A stretch of 64,000 nt of DNA from Acanthococcus lagerstroemiae (lineage: Eukaryota; Arthropoda; Insecta; Hemiptera; Eriococcidae): the NCBI GenBank assembly GCA_031841125.1, contig CM063106.1:68374101-68438100 (forward strand), in the 5' to 3' direction. Made by a program: the position numbers and the translations under genes. Shown piece by piece: positions 33,355 to 45,020 of this stretch. The notes under the pieces are model-generated. The model saw only the letters and a program-made list of their open reading frames with translations, did no database searches and was not told the origin of the DNA. The first letter of the stretch is position 1; every line of letters begins with the position of its first letter.

Positions 33355-33659
33355 TGAATAAGCATACCGTCGGCGGGCATACCGAGATATGGAGGAGGTA
33401 AGGCAGCGGCTAGCTGCGTCATCTCACCGGGATACATTGTTTTAGGTCAGTGGAAATGTCTTACTTACCTGGATTCTATATTGCCTGGGAGACGAAAATG
33501 CTTTCTGGTTGAAAAGTCAAGAATAATGGGTACGTAGCGTAGCGGTATCGAGGAAGCGACCTGGAACTGCGATCGACTTTTTTGCATGCACGATACACGT
33601 GAGGACATGACCCGTGGGCCGTGGTCACTGTACTTCAAGACCTTCAATTCGGGATACCG

Positions 33660-33810
33660 CGAGCATTGCCTGTGGTGGAAATAAAGCGCGCAGCCACAAT
33701 GTCATAATTTTCTAAAATTACTTTCAGTTTCTCTGGCAATGCTCGCATTTTCGAGGTCTTGAACCACTGTGTGGCGCTTCATTCCACTGAGATTCCTACT
33801 GGGGTGCGGG
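33660..33810. repeat. Dispersed repeat family F, copy 1
   Basis: Similar to 37630-37800. Shared blocks include AATAAAG(C/T)GC, GTCA with AT-rich spacer, CTCAGTTT or TTCAGTTT followed by TCT, and GCATTTT(C/G)GAGGTCTT ending AACCAC. Further downstream both loci have GTGTGTATGTGTGCCAGCTG-like sequence (33898-33920; 38008-38031), so a longer segment may be shared. Confidence 0.45.
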
Positions 33811-33814
33811 CGGC

Positions 33815-36800
33815 ACTTATACATTCTCTATGTGAGAAATTACTCGGGGCTTTCTATCTTACTTACGTATTATGAAAGCACAGTAAAATTTGGCAGTCTG
33901 TGTGTATGTGTGCCAGCTGACCGCATGGGTTGATACATAAAGAGTAGTTAGGTAACCACTAACCAGTGACAACAGTGATTACATTGGAAATGAAAAATGA
34001 ATTTATAATGCAGTGGCGCTGCCATACACGTACTTTCAACTTTCTAAAAGCACAACATTTGCGAGTGATCGAATGAAAATACAAACAAGCAGAGCTGTTC
34101 ATGATCCAATGATGAGATCTTTGGATCTGGATCTTGCACGCAGATTCGATCCTCTTTTCTGAAGGATGATTTTTCGATGGAATTACATTACAAAAGTCGA
34201 GATTTGTGGATCTAATTTATAAAAAGATCTGGGGGAACGGAAATCCAAAATCTACATTTCGTAATATGTGGTGCCTCGAACTGTAGAATAGCTGCATTAT
34301 GTCAGGCTTTGGTCTGGTATCCCAAAATGCTGTCAAAGAGCGCTAGCTCTATGCTCTAATTGGCTAATCCATTTGCCGAACTACAATAAAAGTCTAATTT
34401 CCGGTGATGTGCTGTTGGAGACTGCCAATGTCTGTTGATCAGGAAGTTGCGGATCTAATAAAATCTCAACTGGATATTATTTAGGAATTCTCTTCTCGAA
34501 ATCCGGATCTTTTCTATTTTGAGAGATCAAAATCTTGATGCTCTGAAAGCTTGGTTAAAAACCCTGATCTTTCTTAGTTTTCAGTGGTTGTATATACATT
34601 TGTATATTCCTGCAGTATTGAAAATTCTAAGAAATTTGGAATTTGAGGGTCTGAAATCAGATCTTCATTGCTTCCAAATTGTATCCGTGCTCTGCTTCAA
34701 GTTAGAAATATGAACCTGAATTTTGAGCAATATCGGGAAGACATATAGCTTACTCTTTGCCTCATCTTTTTCGCCTCCGATGTGTATGAATATCTGTACA
34801 AAATCCGCAATGCGGTTAGACTGGTGAACGAACCAGTCAGCTGTGGTGTGATGGGACGTATGGCGATGCACGCATACCAAAGTGGCCCCTGAGACACCGC
34901 ACCCCCAGCACCGGAAACTACCCTTTCGGGCATCGCATCAGTGCCGAGGGGAATCAGTCACCTACATAAGATGTGTTAACTGCGAACCTTATACTTTAAA
35001 GTTTATAAACGAACCTCTCGAACTTCATATTCTAGTTTTCAGCCTTCTGGCTTGATGATTTATTAAGAAAGGTGACAACATTTGCATGAATAATGAATGT
35101 GCACCTTTGCTCTGCGTATCGCGACTTTGCGAATTATTGGACACATAGCAAAGACGAATGGCGAATTGAAGAAAATGTATTTCAGCATACGACCAGTTCG
35201 GTCGATAGGTCGATTTTCGTTGCTCGTGGACTACATGTAACTATAGTGTAGGTCTATAGGTGTACCAGTCGTATTTCTGATGTGCCATTTAGTGGTTTTA
35301 CAACTGCTCAATGTATAACGCGAACTACCATCTGCGTGAAATGATGATATGATGTGCCCAGGTGACTTGGAATATCCAGTCAAGTTACAACTCTATATTT
35401 GCAGCATCATTATAAGTCAGTATTATAGAATGACTGCCCGAATTCATAGACAGATATAATGAGACAAAAGCCACATGGACATTGCTATGCGCTATCTGAT
35501 CTCCTATAGATATAAAAGTAAATAATGGCTTTCCGTACAACTGTGGACCGGTTGAAGCGGAGCAGACGAGGGACACTCACTTCAACCATCAGTCATTGCC
35601 ATGGAATCGCTGTTGGATTGACAGATCCACTGAATCGAGACCCTTCCAGAGGTGGTACAATGATGGCAGACATATTCAAGGGAGAGTAGATGCTTCCAAG
35701 ATCTAAGTGTGGCTCACTTCAGTGGTCACGATCGATATTCATTATATTTCTTAAAGAAATTGGTATCTACTCAGATATCGACTATATACCACTTATTTTC
35801 AGAAGTTCAGTTCAGTGATACTGAATAAGTGACGTTATCATATTTCCAAATCGAAAATATTTTCCTCGGAGTTGATGTCCAGTGTCTGAAAATACGCTAC
35901 TGCTGATCTCATTTTCTTATTTTAGTTCCGTTCGTTTATGTTAATCAGTTTTCTTTTTTGCGTACGTGTTATTTGAACCTGACGGAATAAGCAAAGCAAC
36001 ACTCTGGTCTTTTAAATTTGCATTTGAAAGAAACGTTCAAACTAGCATTGCCTAGAACACACGCCCGGTTTTTAAAGTTTAGGAGGTGATAGAGAAACGC
36101 ATGTGCGATTAGTATATGTTTCAAAAAGAATTCGAAAAAACGAGCCTAGAATTATATACTAGATTGTAAAAATCAAAAGCATATAAACCTACTTTAAATA
36201 TCTGTACCATATGCCTTCTCCAAAACGAAGAAAAAGAGGAAGTTCCATTTTTAGTGGAATATGAAGAAAATGTTCTTTCACTAATTCCGACATAAGGAAA
36301 TTATTTGTTTTTCTGAGGAAACAATGAAATATTTTAAGACTTACAAAGTCAATTATTCTTTTCCATTTAGAAAATCACTGCTTTCAGTTTCCAAATGGAA
36401 AGAATTTTTTTTTGCTGAGAAGTAAGTGTTCGAGATGACCGTGCAGTATATTTAGGTTGACTAGGTACTGGAGATTCATTAAGTTAGTGGTGAGTGACCT
36501 GTGTAATCAGATATTAGAATAATGCCGCTAAAACTTGGGAGGTTCTGCAATTTGTTCCAACTGAGAATGGATAACAAATAGCTAGAGACGTTTACACTCG
36601 TATAGAAAGCCCAGCTGATCAGCTGTTGATGATAAACATTTTCACAGCTTAGTTGAACAGTGTTACTTACCCAATTTCCAAACGAAGCCCCTCCTCAACG
36701 TTTGTTTTCACATATTTCTATCCAGTCAGCCAGTTCGTCAAGTCTAGCATTGCAGAATTTATTGTTGGTTTGAATAAAATATCCAGTCCAGGATCAGTGA

Positions 36801-37190
36801 AAAATATTACAGGATATCCAAGTAAATTTACAACGTTAGAGTGCTAGAGAGTGCATTGGTACACATGATAGATATTTGGCCTGAGTGCCTCGATGCAACA
36901 TCATCCGAAAGAGTAAAAATGTGTGTATAGTCCGTTCCAAAAAGAATTCCGAAAACAGTTGTAGGTACGGTGACACGTGAGGAAAGGAAAAGTCATTTCA
37001 AATAAAACTCAACCTTTTTTTTTTTTTAAAGTAACTGAACAACTGTGTGCTGAGTTCGTTTTGAGAGAAACAACCAACTGTTTCTCATTGTTCCTTTTTC
37101 CCTATTTAATTCAGTTCGGTCATAACCTGCCTGGCAAACGTGCTGCTTGGAGTGTTCTGGAGCAGCTGATCTATTTTGTAAATCCAAATC
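33815..37190. other. No gene recognised
   Basis: More than 3 kb without termini or tandem structure that I can see. At 34771-34893 a 40-codon stretch (VYEYLYKIRNAVRLVNEPVS) looks somewhat protein-like but is short and unsupported. No splice-consistent gene model could be built. Confidence 0.4.
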
Positions 37191-37204
37191 ATTTTACATT
37201 CATT

Positions 37205-37300
37205 CCGTATGTAGAGTGTGTCCATTCACTATTTCTTCCTTCTGTAGTCCAGAGCGCTTTCGGCTGTTATGTCATCTTCGGCACACCTTACATAAAGAAT
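37205..37300 (-). repeat. Copy of the CGAAGATG...GCCGAAAGCGCT repeat
   Basis: On the minus strand this reads CCGAAGATGACATAACAGCC then GAAAGCGCTCTGGACTACAG and AAATAGTGAATGG, aligning over about 65 bp with 59525-59585 (CTGAAGATGGCGTAACAGGC then GAAAGCGCTATGGACAACAG). Because the 59.5-kb copy lies just after a Penelope-like reverse transcriptase/endonuclease remnant, both may be pieces of that element's 3' region. No protein remnant was seen at this copy. Confidence 0.55.
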
Positions 37301-37629
37301 TTACCAAGTTCACGCCCACTCCAACATGGACTCTAATTTTACATTCAGTTATCAGCACATGACTTACAGAAATCTATGAAACCAACCAAATTATTCTTTT
37401 AAAATAGTCGAAATTTCATATATGCGTTTTTAAGAAAATGGAGAGGGGCCAGTAATATTCGATCCGATCGAGTTAGGATTTTCCGGATTCTACTTTCCTG
37501 GTACCACTCTGTATTTAAAAGCACAGAAGGTGAGTGATCTACCCCGCTGCATGTGATATTCATTCGAAATGCAGTGCTCTCCATTTCTTCTCTACAGATT
37601 CTGTATGAACTTTTAAAACATCGACTACC

Positions 37630-37800
37630 TAAGTGAGACAAAATAAAGTGCCGTGCAGTGGCTCGATACGTCAAAAAAGTGAATATATTCTGAAAAAATT
37701 GAGCTTGAAATTGCAGAGCACTCAGTTTTTCTAGTAGTACTTGCATTTTGGAGGTCTTAACACCACCGAGCTGTGCTTCGTTGCAGAGCAGTATTTATGT
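37630..37800. repeat. Dispersed repeat family F, copy 2
   Basis: See copy 1 at 33660-33810 for the shared blocks. This copy keeps GAGCACTCAGTTTTTCTAGT and GCATTTTGGAGGTCTTAACA. No terminal repeats identified. Confidence 0.45.
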
Positions 37801-38382
37801 TCACATTTATACATAATTTGAAACGAATTCGCCGCGTTTGTCATTTCCGACGAAGGAGATCGGAATGAATGTCGTCGAAAAACGAATAAGAAAGAAGAAA
37901 GTTTAAGGAAGACGTTTTTTGGAGGAAGACGCCAAAAAATGCGACTTGTGCACTCAACAAAAATAGAAAAAGGGTCGACGTCCGTTCGCGCAGAAAACAC
38001 GTGTATGTGTGTGTTTATATGTGTGCCAGTTGATACCCTGTTGTATTGTGCCGTCGAATGCTGTGTACCTCCTGAGCGGCTTGGATATTTTGATTTTGTT
38101 CTAATCGCGGACTCCTGGGCCGAGCCATACGTACGTGTCTTTTCCTATCGTCGTGAATTTTACCAATCGGAAAAGTTCACGCGAATATTTAGAATAGCTA
38201 CGCGAAAGCGAAACAACGGGCATTCCGGATATTTGTGGCATTTGCGATTTGACGACACACTTTTGGCCGGAAGTGCGAATCGAATAATTTGGCATTTACG
38301 TACAGTAGAGTCGGGGCACTTTGGCGATGGAGCGGTTTCGCGGTGAATTCGAGTGAAAAAATGTAATTTACATTTACCTGGG

Positions 38383-38707
38383 ATGGCTGAACAATCGAGG
38401 AAATCCGATTTGGAGCTAGTTCGGAATTCCAGTGCTAGTACGCTCGTTACCGAACGCAGAAAAGCTACCGTCGAATGATAACGTCTAACTTGCGACCAGA
38501 AGCCGAGATATGCGTATTGTGAAGTGAGTTAGTACGAGGAACATGGATCCATCAGGGGCAGAGGACACGTTGACCTCAAGGGACCAAGAAGTTTTCGTGG
38601 TATTAGAAGTTTTAAAGTCGTCAGAATTTGAATCAGTAGTAAAGGAAAAGTTTGATGTATCTCATGCTCGGGTCTTCCCATTCTCCCTCTTACCGAAGTA
38701 TATTTGA
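38383..38707 (+). other. Possible 5' end of a host gene: two short coding-like frames
   Basis: The CpG-richer stretch from about 37.86 kb leads into two small ATG frames. The first (38383-38478, 31 codons, starting MAEQSRKSDLELVRNSSAS) is followed by a second (38543-38707, 54 codons, starting MDPSGAEDTLTSRDQEVFVV) whose ATG has A at -3 and G at +4. Both have protein-like composition. The second could be a first coding exon with the first as an upstream frame. Candidate donor sites (GTAGTAAAG, GTATCT) occur inside the second. I recognise neither product; both could be chance. Confidence 0.25.
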
Positions 38708-39670
38708 CTTCTCCCTACACAGACAGTCGCTTTGCTGTTGTCTATTTCGCTGGTTATCCATTTATTTTCTATTTATCTGCAGTTTGCCCTGGTGCTGCTT
38801 TATGGGTCAACATCTACACTGACACCTGTCTACCTGCTTACCCGGCAATCTTATGCTTTCAAGTTTGGTGTTGTATTTCCTGGCGAGGAAGGAAGCTAAG
38901 TTCTTGGTCTGACGAGAAATAATGAATGAATCCTACTGTCCTTCCAGTCCTGTATACCCAAATCCACTGGATTTTTGTGTCAATTCGGATGTACTGCAGT
39001 ATTAGTGACGTCGAACCTTACTGTTTCTACTGACCGGTGCACCCAAATCCACTGGGTTCTGGCGTCAGTCCAAACCTACTTCAGTATACTAGGTTCTGGC
39101 GTCGATACAGACCTACTTCAGTACAGATTGCGGTGAATCCTACTGTCTCTGCTGACCAGTATACACAAACCCACTGGGTTTCTGCGTCCATCCGGATGTA
39201 CTTCAGTAAAGGTGGCTGTGAATCCTACTGTCTTTGCTGATCGGTATACACGAATCCACTGGGTTTATGCGTCAATCCGGATGTACTGCAGTATTGGTAG
39301 TGGTGAATTTTGATATCTCTGCTGACCTGTACACCCAAGTCTAGTGGGTTCTTGCGTTCATCCAGACTTATTTCAGCATAGGCGGAGGTGAATCGTACTA
39401 TTCCTTCTGACTGGTATACATAAATCCACTAGGTTCTTGCGTCAATACAGACCTACTTCAGTATAAGTGGCGATGAATCCTACTGTCTCTGCTGACAATA
39501 TATACAAACACACTGAGTTTTTACGTCAATCCGGGTGTACTTCAATATTGGTAGTGGTGAGTCTTACTATCTGTGCTGACCTGTACACTCAAATTCAGTG
39601 CGTTCTTGCATCAATCCGGATCTACTTCTGTATAGGTGGAGGTGAACCCTACTATCTCTGCTAACTGGTA

Positions 39671-40862
39671 CAGTAGACTTCCGATTACACAGCTCAAGAA
39701 ATCTAAATTTGTTATAATTCTCCGGGTAATGAATAGATGACTGTAGAAGTATTTTCAACTTTCAACGCGAATTACGATTCCAAGCTTCATTTTCTGCAAA
39801 GGGATCGATGTTTTCATTCGTTTACTGGGAATTTTAATATTTGTACTTAGAATTTCATGAGTATTATGTTGGTCACATTGAGTTATTTTGTTATTAAGGA
39901 AGTATGCGCGTACGCTACCAGGTGATACTGCGAAGCTTGCCGATAGACGCTTGTTTTCGGCTGTAGAGCTGCGCGCATCTTCGGTAACCTTACTTATGCC
40001 CCACCTTGTAGTTGCGGTGCGTCCATTTTGCGTACTTCAGAATGATCAAATAAAGGGAACATTCCAGGAATTTTTGTAGAATCTTTTTATTCTGTTTCAA
40101 ATAAATGAGCCCTTTGCGAAAAATGAAGCTCGACATTGAATTCGGCGTTCAAAGTACTTCTAGAATCATCTATTGATACACCGGAGAATTTTTGGTTGTT
40201 GAGTTGTGTTATCCAGTATAAACGAGGTTTTGGCCCAGTTGACTAACTGAAACTCCGGATAAAACGGCATTTTTTCATTGCTTCTTCATTTTTAATAATA
40301 TATAAAATTACATAATTATTATAAGTGTACAGTAAGATATTCGAAGATCATATTATGGTCCTGATAGTGCACACATGTCAAAAATATCAAGATCCAAAAG
40401 TTCAAAAAGGAAATCAAACACTTAAAAGGAAAATCAAAAAGATCAAAAAAGAAAAATCAAAACGATCATCATCTAAGATCACCAAGATCATTCGGTTCGT
40501 GGGGCTGGGGGAGGGGCTAATGAAGGCATCCCCCTCCATAAGCCGATGCCTTCACCATTTCAGCAGAATACTCTGTTTTGTTTTTGTTGTTGTTTTTTTC
40601 TTTTTGTGTGTGCAATTTGCAATTGTGTCATAAGTTGCTCTGCCACCTCCCGCCTCCTGGGAAAGTGGTTGCTTCCCCTAAAAAACGTGTTTTATCGTTG
40701 TACAGTACCGACTGTACTCAACAGGATGAAACATCTCAATCACATGCTCTACCATGGACTGGTAATAAGAAAAATGGCCGGATAATCGAGAGACCGGATA
40801 AAAGGGCGGAAATTGTTTAGGCCTGATAATACGGCTTGTCGCGGCGAATCGGAAGTCTACTG
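39671..40862. mobile_element. 1192-bp pogo/Tigger-like element in the satellite
   Basis: The terminal inverted repeats CAGTAGACTTCCGATT are perfect for 16 bp at both ends, and TA lies directly outside each (39669-39670; 40863-40864). Removing the element and one TA restores GGTATACACAAATCC, exactly as in neighbouring satellite units, so the insertion is precise. The CAGT start, TA target and internal CCGGATAA/CCGGATAATC motifs are typical of pogo/Tigger members of the Tc1/mariner superfamily. No DDD transposase or centromere-protein-B-like DNA-binding region was recognised in either strand, so it is non-autonomous or decayed. Confidence 0.9.
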
Positions 40863-40941
40863 TATACACAAATCCATTGGGTTCTTGCATAGAAAAATCC
40901 GGACCTACTTCAGTATAGGTAACGGTGAATGCTATTGACAT

Positions 40942-41931
40942 GATGTGTATTGGATGGCTCTCCCATCCTATTGTTTCTGAACTACACTGAACTTGATTCC
41001 AGTTCAGTTCACAGTCAGTTCAGTTGTGCGTATTGCGTGAAGCCAGTCAGTATGATTTAACTCTTCATGGTCACAGCAGTTCAGTTCAGTGGTCCACATT
41101 TCCAGGGAAATGATTTTTCCTTCCAGCCATATGCTCATTTATCTTGATCTTTGTTGTGCGGCTGCTGTCTGCAGCCGATTAATTTGCAATGCTTGAAAGT
41201 TTGACATCTTACAGCCATGGGTAAACTTTAGCGAAAACTCTGACGCTCCCTCCGACACGCTCGGCGCTCCACCCGACATTCTTCCAGCCATGTGCTCATT
41301 AATCTTAGCTGCCCGTGTTGTTAATAGAAATTTTCATTAGGGTATGATACACTCCTGTTACTATGTATCCTTCTAGCCATGTGCTCATTGATCTTGATCT
41401 TTGCTGCGTGGCTGCAATTTGCAGCCGATTAATTGTTATAAAAGACATATCCATGTACCAATGTATGTATCTGCATGCAGTGTAGACACTCGTCATCAGT
41501 TTACTGGTGATTTTGGCTCCTTCTCTCCTGGGCCACCTGGGCGCGTGAAGTGAGCGTGTCCTGATGACGTACGTGAGCGCGTGAGGACGTGCGTAAGAGA
41601 AGGTGAGCGTGTGAGATGTAGGCGTGTGTTTCTTCTGGAGATAGATAGAAAAATTTTCTGTGAAGTCTGTTTCTATCTGCCTGTCTATCTGTCTATTAAT
41701 TTTGAATACATTTTGAGGGTGTTCTTCCTTACATAAGTATTTTTAAAAGGAGGTCAGTTTCTTAATAGGGTGACTTCATGTCTCTGTGTCTCCGTCCTAT
41801 GCTGTTATGTATTGCTTCTTTACTCACGGAGTTTTTTTGAAGATTGGTAGGGGAAAGCGGAGAACATAAAAAATTCAGAGAGTTTAGATTTTCATGTTCC
41901 TGAGGGAGGGGGTGATGAGATTTTTTATTTG
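40942..41931. other. Non-satellite segment between the two array halves, with internal direct repeats
   Basis: This 990-bp block separates arrays A and B. It contains three related direct copies of a ~30-65 bp module: AGCCATATGCTCATTTATCT...GCAGCCGATTAATTT at 41126-41191, a short version at 41285-41310, and AGCCATGTGCTCATTGATCT...GCAGCCGATTAATTG at 41373-41436. Repeated TTCAGTTCAG occurs near its left end. Termini do not form inverted repeats, so its origin (insertion or original spacer) is open. Confidence 0.55.
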
Positions 41932-42460
41932 ATGACCGGTACACCCAAATGTACTGGGTTTTTGCGTCCATGCAGATCTATTTCAGTGTCGCTGAGGTGT
42001 GATTCCTACTGTTTCTACTGACCAGTATACACAAATCCACTTAGTTCTTGCGTCAGTAATACAGACATACGTCAGTATGATGGTGAATCCTATTGTCTTT
42101 GCTGACCTTTACACCTAAATCCAGTAGGCACTTGCCTCAATCCAGACACTTCAGCATAGGTGGCAGTGAACCTTACTGTCTCAGCTGACCTATACACCCA
42201 AAGCTACTGGGTTCTTGCGTCAATCCAGACACTTCAACATAGGTGGCAGTAAACCTTACTGTCTCAGCTGATCTATACAATAAACCCAAATCCACCTGGG
42301 GTTTTGCGTTAATCCAGACCTACTTCTGTATGGGTGGCGGTGAATCCTGCTATCTCTGCTGACACCCAAATTCACTGGGTTATTGCGTTAATTTAGATCT
42401 ACAGAATATGTGGCGGTGAATCCTACTGTCTCTGCTGATCGGTACACCCAAATCCACTGG

Positions 42461-42849
42461 CAGGGTTGCCACTTTCTGGAAAACCGGGAAAAGTCAGGGA
42501 ATTTGGTCAGTCAGGGAAAAGTCTGGGAATTTTCATTTAAGTCAGGGAAATTTTCTGAAAATAACAAACGAGTTCGTATTTTATCAGAGTAAACTTTTTT
42601 TATCTGTTGGAATGGACTCAACTTTCTTTGAGTATTTCTAATATTGAAAAATATTACATAAATTACATCTGTACCTTCTTCTTCTCGATAGCGATTTTTT
42701 AAAAATCTGTATTGTAAAAAATTTCTGTGACTCTCCTCCCTCTGGGCTTTCTCGGAATCCTGTAAAAAAGTCAGGGAAAATTGGAAAAGTTGGTCCGGAA
42801 AACCGGGAAAAGTCAGGGAAAACCAATCCTGAAAAAAGTGGCAACCCTG
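42461..42849. mobile_element. 389-bp hAT-like non-autonomous element in the satellite
   Basis: The termini are CAGGGTTGCCACTTT and its exact complement. The satellite pentamer ACTGG is duplicated on both sides (42456-42460; 42850-42854); removing the insert restores CCACTGGGTTCTTGCG as in other units. Sub-terminal GGAAAACCGGGAAAAGTCAG occurs in direct, not inverted, orientation near both ends (42478 and 42798). The CAGGG start suits hAT elements, and a 5-bp rather than 8-bp duplication matches the described hAT5 group, but the assignment is tentative. The antisense frame at 42511-42867 is a by-product. Confidence 0.9.
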
Positions 42850-42899
42850 ACTGGGTTCTTGCGTCAATCCAAACCTACTTCAATGTGGGTGGCGGAAGT

Positions 42900-44560
42900 A
42901 GAAGGGCGCTACAGCCTCTGGCATTTTATACTCTTTGCAAGAAAGCATAAATAAAACTGGAATATTCAAATACAACAAACTATTTTGTCCAAATCTCTAT
43001 GGCCATACCTATTCTCTTTTTTATCTTCGTTTCTGCCCCTGTCCTTTCTCCTAGCAAAAATATCTTCCGCCACCATTGTACTTAGGAAGTAACTCAATTT
43101 TCTGTATTCCTTAACGCAGCTCGCCTTCTATCGTGAATCACAATTTTCACGCGCCATTATGAAGTGTTTTTTTTTGTGTTCGAGTCACTCGATGTGTTCA
43201 ACCCTTTTGGAGTCATCTTCATAGATACCTCGAGAATTGAAACTCCAAGCGTTGTTAAACCTTATCCCGATCGTAGAATAAGAATATTGACAACGAGACC
43301 TTCGTACCAGAAGTAAAGAAAACTCAAGCTATGAGCGAAAGTGAAGTGTTGACGTGTTGACGCCGAAATCGAGTGGAATGGAACGGCGTGGAAGGGAATA
43401 GAACGATGACCATAATACAAAGTATATACGAGTATATAATTGCCGCAAATAGTACGGCTCTCTTCTTCGGTTTTTCTATGCCGCGAATATCATTTAACGT
43501 TGTTTGAGTGTGCGAATGACCTTGTCATCGGACGACCTCTCGGTAGGTGTTAAAAATTTTTGCACGCTGCGTACACTTGTATACCGAAATTATGAACACG
43601 CGAATAGGTGTAGACAGAGAACTCTGTCGAACACACATCAGGAGAACGTATGCTGTGCTGCAAACTCGGCCAGTTTTAAGTATGAAATTTAGTAAGTAAC
43701 CCCTTCCCCCCGATAACCGTCCAAAATATAATTTTTTCACAAAAAATCTCCTAAAGATTGAAAACGTTTACTCGCATATGATCGACTCCATAAAATCCAT
43801 CCCACTGAAGTATTCTGGTACCGGGCCTATATTCGAAGCTTATAGCTTCTTTGCTGCTTGAGCTGAGTTGAAAATCATGCCGAAATTTTTCTTCGTTGCT
43901 CCATACTAAGTTTTAATTTAGATAGTGACACTGCATCGTCGAACCAGGTTATATGGCCAAATGTGTTTGAACGAAATAGAGGTCAAATTTTGCTTCGAAC
44001 GTGCACGAACAGATGCATTTCTGGCTGATTCATAGAATGATTTGCACTTGAATTAAACATTTGATCGTTGGAGGAGTGGAGTACAACGAAACATCTCCTT
44101 TTCCGGCGATCCCGCCACGAGCACATAATCGTTTAATTTTTATGGCAGCTTTCTCCCTTTTCCTTCTTCCCAAGTTTTTTTGGCTTGTGTATTTTACGTT
44201 TAAAGTTAAAACTTGGTTCTGTATTTTATCTGTATCGGTCTTGCTTCATTATAAAACCAACTGACGATATACGCAATGAAATTAAAAAATGTGTTATGTA
44301 TAAACCTTGATTCACGGTCGTCATTACCTGGGATAGGGGCTGACAAAGGAAGAGGCTTCTACCCGTACTATTTCATTTCTTAGTAGTTTTCTTTGTTGTA
44401 ACTATGGTTGATGAATTTGAAATAATGGAACAAGTGACACACTTATATGCTATTAACTATTTTGTTGTCTCTAACCTTGACGAGCCTGTGCTATATGAAA
44501 CATTACCATGAACTGCTCCAAGTATAAATGTTAATGTTAACGTACGATTTATATTCGTAT
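42900..44560. other. No gene recognised
   Basis: The stretch 43.1-43.7 kb is somewhat CpG-richer; short frames on opposite strands near 43504-43740 overlap and have no motif. No repeats seen. Confidence 0.4.
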
Positions 44561-44566
44561 TTTGTG

Positions 44567-44902
44567 CAGTGACATACCGGTAGGGGATAGGGGGCAACTT
44601 ACACCCCCTCCCCCTGTAGGAACTTTTCACTTAGCAGTTGGGAAAATTCAACAAGTTGCAGGTTTTTTTTTTTTTTTGCTTTGATACGTTAGAATTGAGT
44701 TGAGAAGTTGGAAAAACCCAACAAGGCAAAAGGTTTTCCTGTTTTTGCTTTGATATTTGGGAATTTTGAGTTGAGTCAGTTGGAAAAATCCAACAGGTCA
44801 ATTTTTATTTTTTTTTGCTTTGATACTTGGAAATTCTGAGTTAAGTCAGTTGGGACTTTCACAATTTCCCCCCCCCCCCGAAAAAATTCTTTGGTACGTC
44901 CT
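44567..44902. mobile_element. MITE family B, copy B2
   Basis: The left end CAGTGACATACCGG and the complement of the right end CAGGACGTACC are related. Inside the left end lies a G-run and C-run (ATAGGGGGCAACTTACACCC), then CTTTTCACTTAGCAGTTGGG. The middle holds about three tandem units of 66-71 bp, each with a CAACAAG/CAACAGG motif, a T-rich run, TTTGCTTTGATA and GAGTTGAG. The right end has a C13 tract. Copies B1 and B3 share the left half. Confidence 0.65.
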
Positions 44903-45020
44903 GATTTTGTGAGCTCGGTTTGCAGACTTGGAAGAGGAAGCATACAATACACAGAAATTAAAGGCTTGAAGTATCTTATCGAAAATATTAATTCTACAAA
45001 AATACAAACTGTTGAACCAT

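Larger units (their letters stand above)
38928..42896. repeat. ~85-bp satellite-like array, interrupted
   Basis: The unit reads approximately CTGACCGGTACACCCAAATC, CACTGGGTTCTTGCGTCAAT, CCGGACCTACTTCAGTATAG, GTGGCGGTGAATCCTACTGT, CTCTG. Unit starts near 39154, 39238, 39324, 39408, 39493 and 39578 give a period of 84-86 bp; one unit near 39060-39120 is partly duplicated. Array A spans 38928-39670 plus 40863-40941, split by a pogo-like element. Array B spans 41932-42460 plus 42850-42896, split by a hAT-like element. Because 85 is not a multiple of three, small frames across it are by-products, not genes. Confidence 0.9.

Noticed and set aside
34771..34893. Protein-like stretch VYEYLYKIRNAVRLVNEPVS as an exon
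   Set aside because: It is only about 40 codons, has no convincing splice acceptor upstream, and gives no family resemblance.
42511..42867. Antisense frame of 118 codons in the hAT-like element
   Set aside because: It lies almost entirely in the non-autonomous element, runs through its terminal repeat into the satellite, and contains no transposase motif.
38928..42896. CRISPR-like array of regularly spaced repeats
   Set aside because: The repeats are directly adjoining ~85-bp tandem units with divergence throughout, without unique spacers between identical short repeats, and the genome is eukaryotic.
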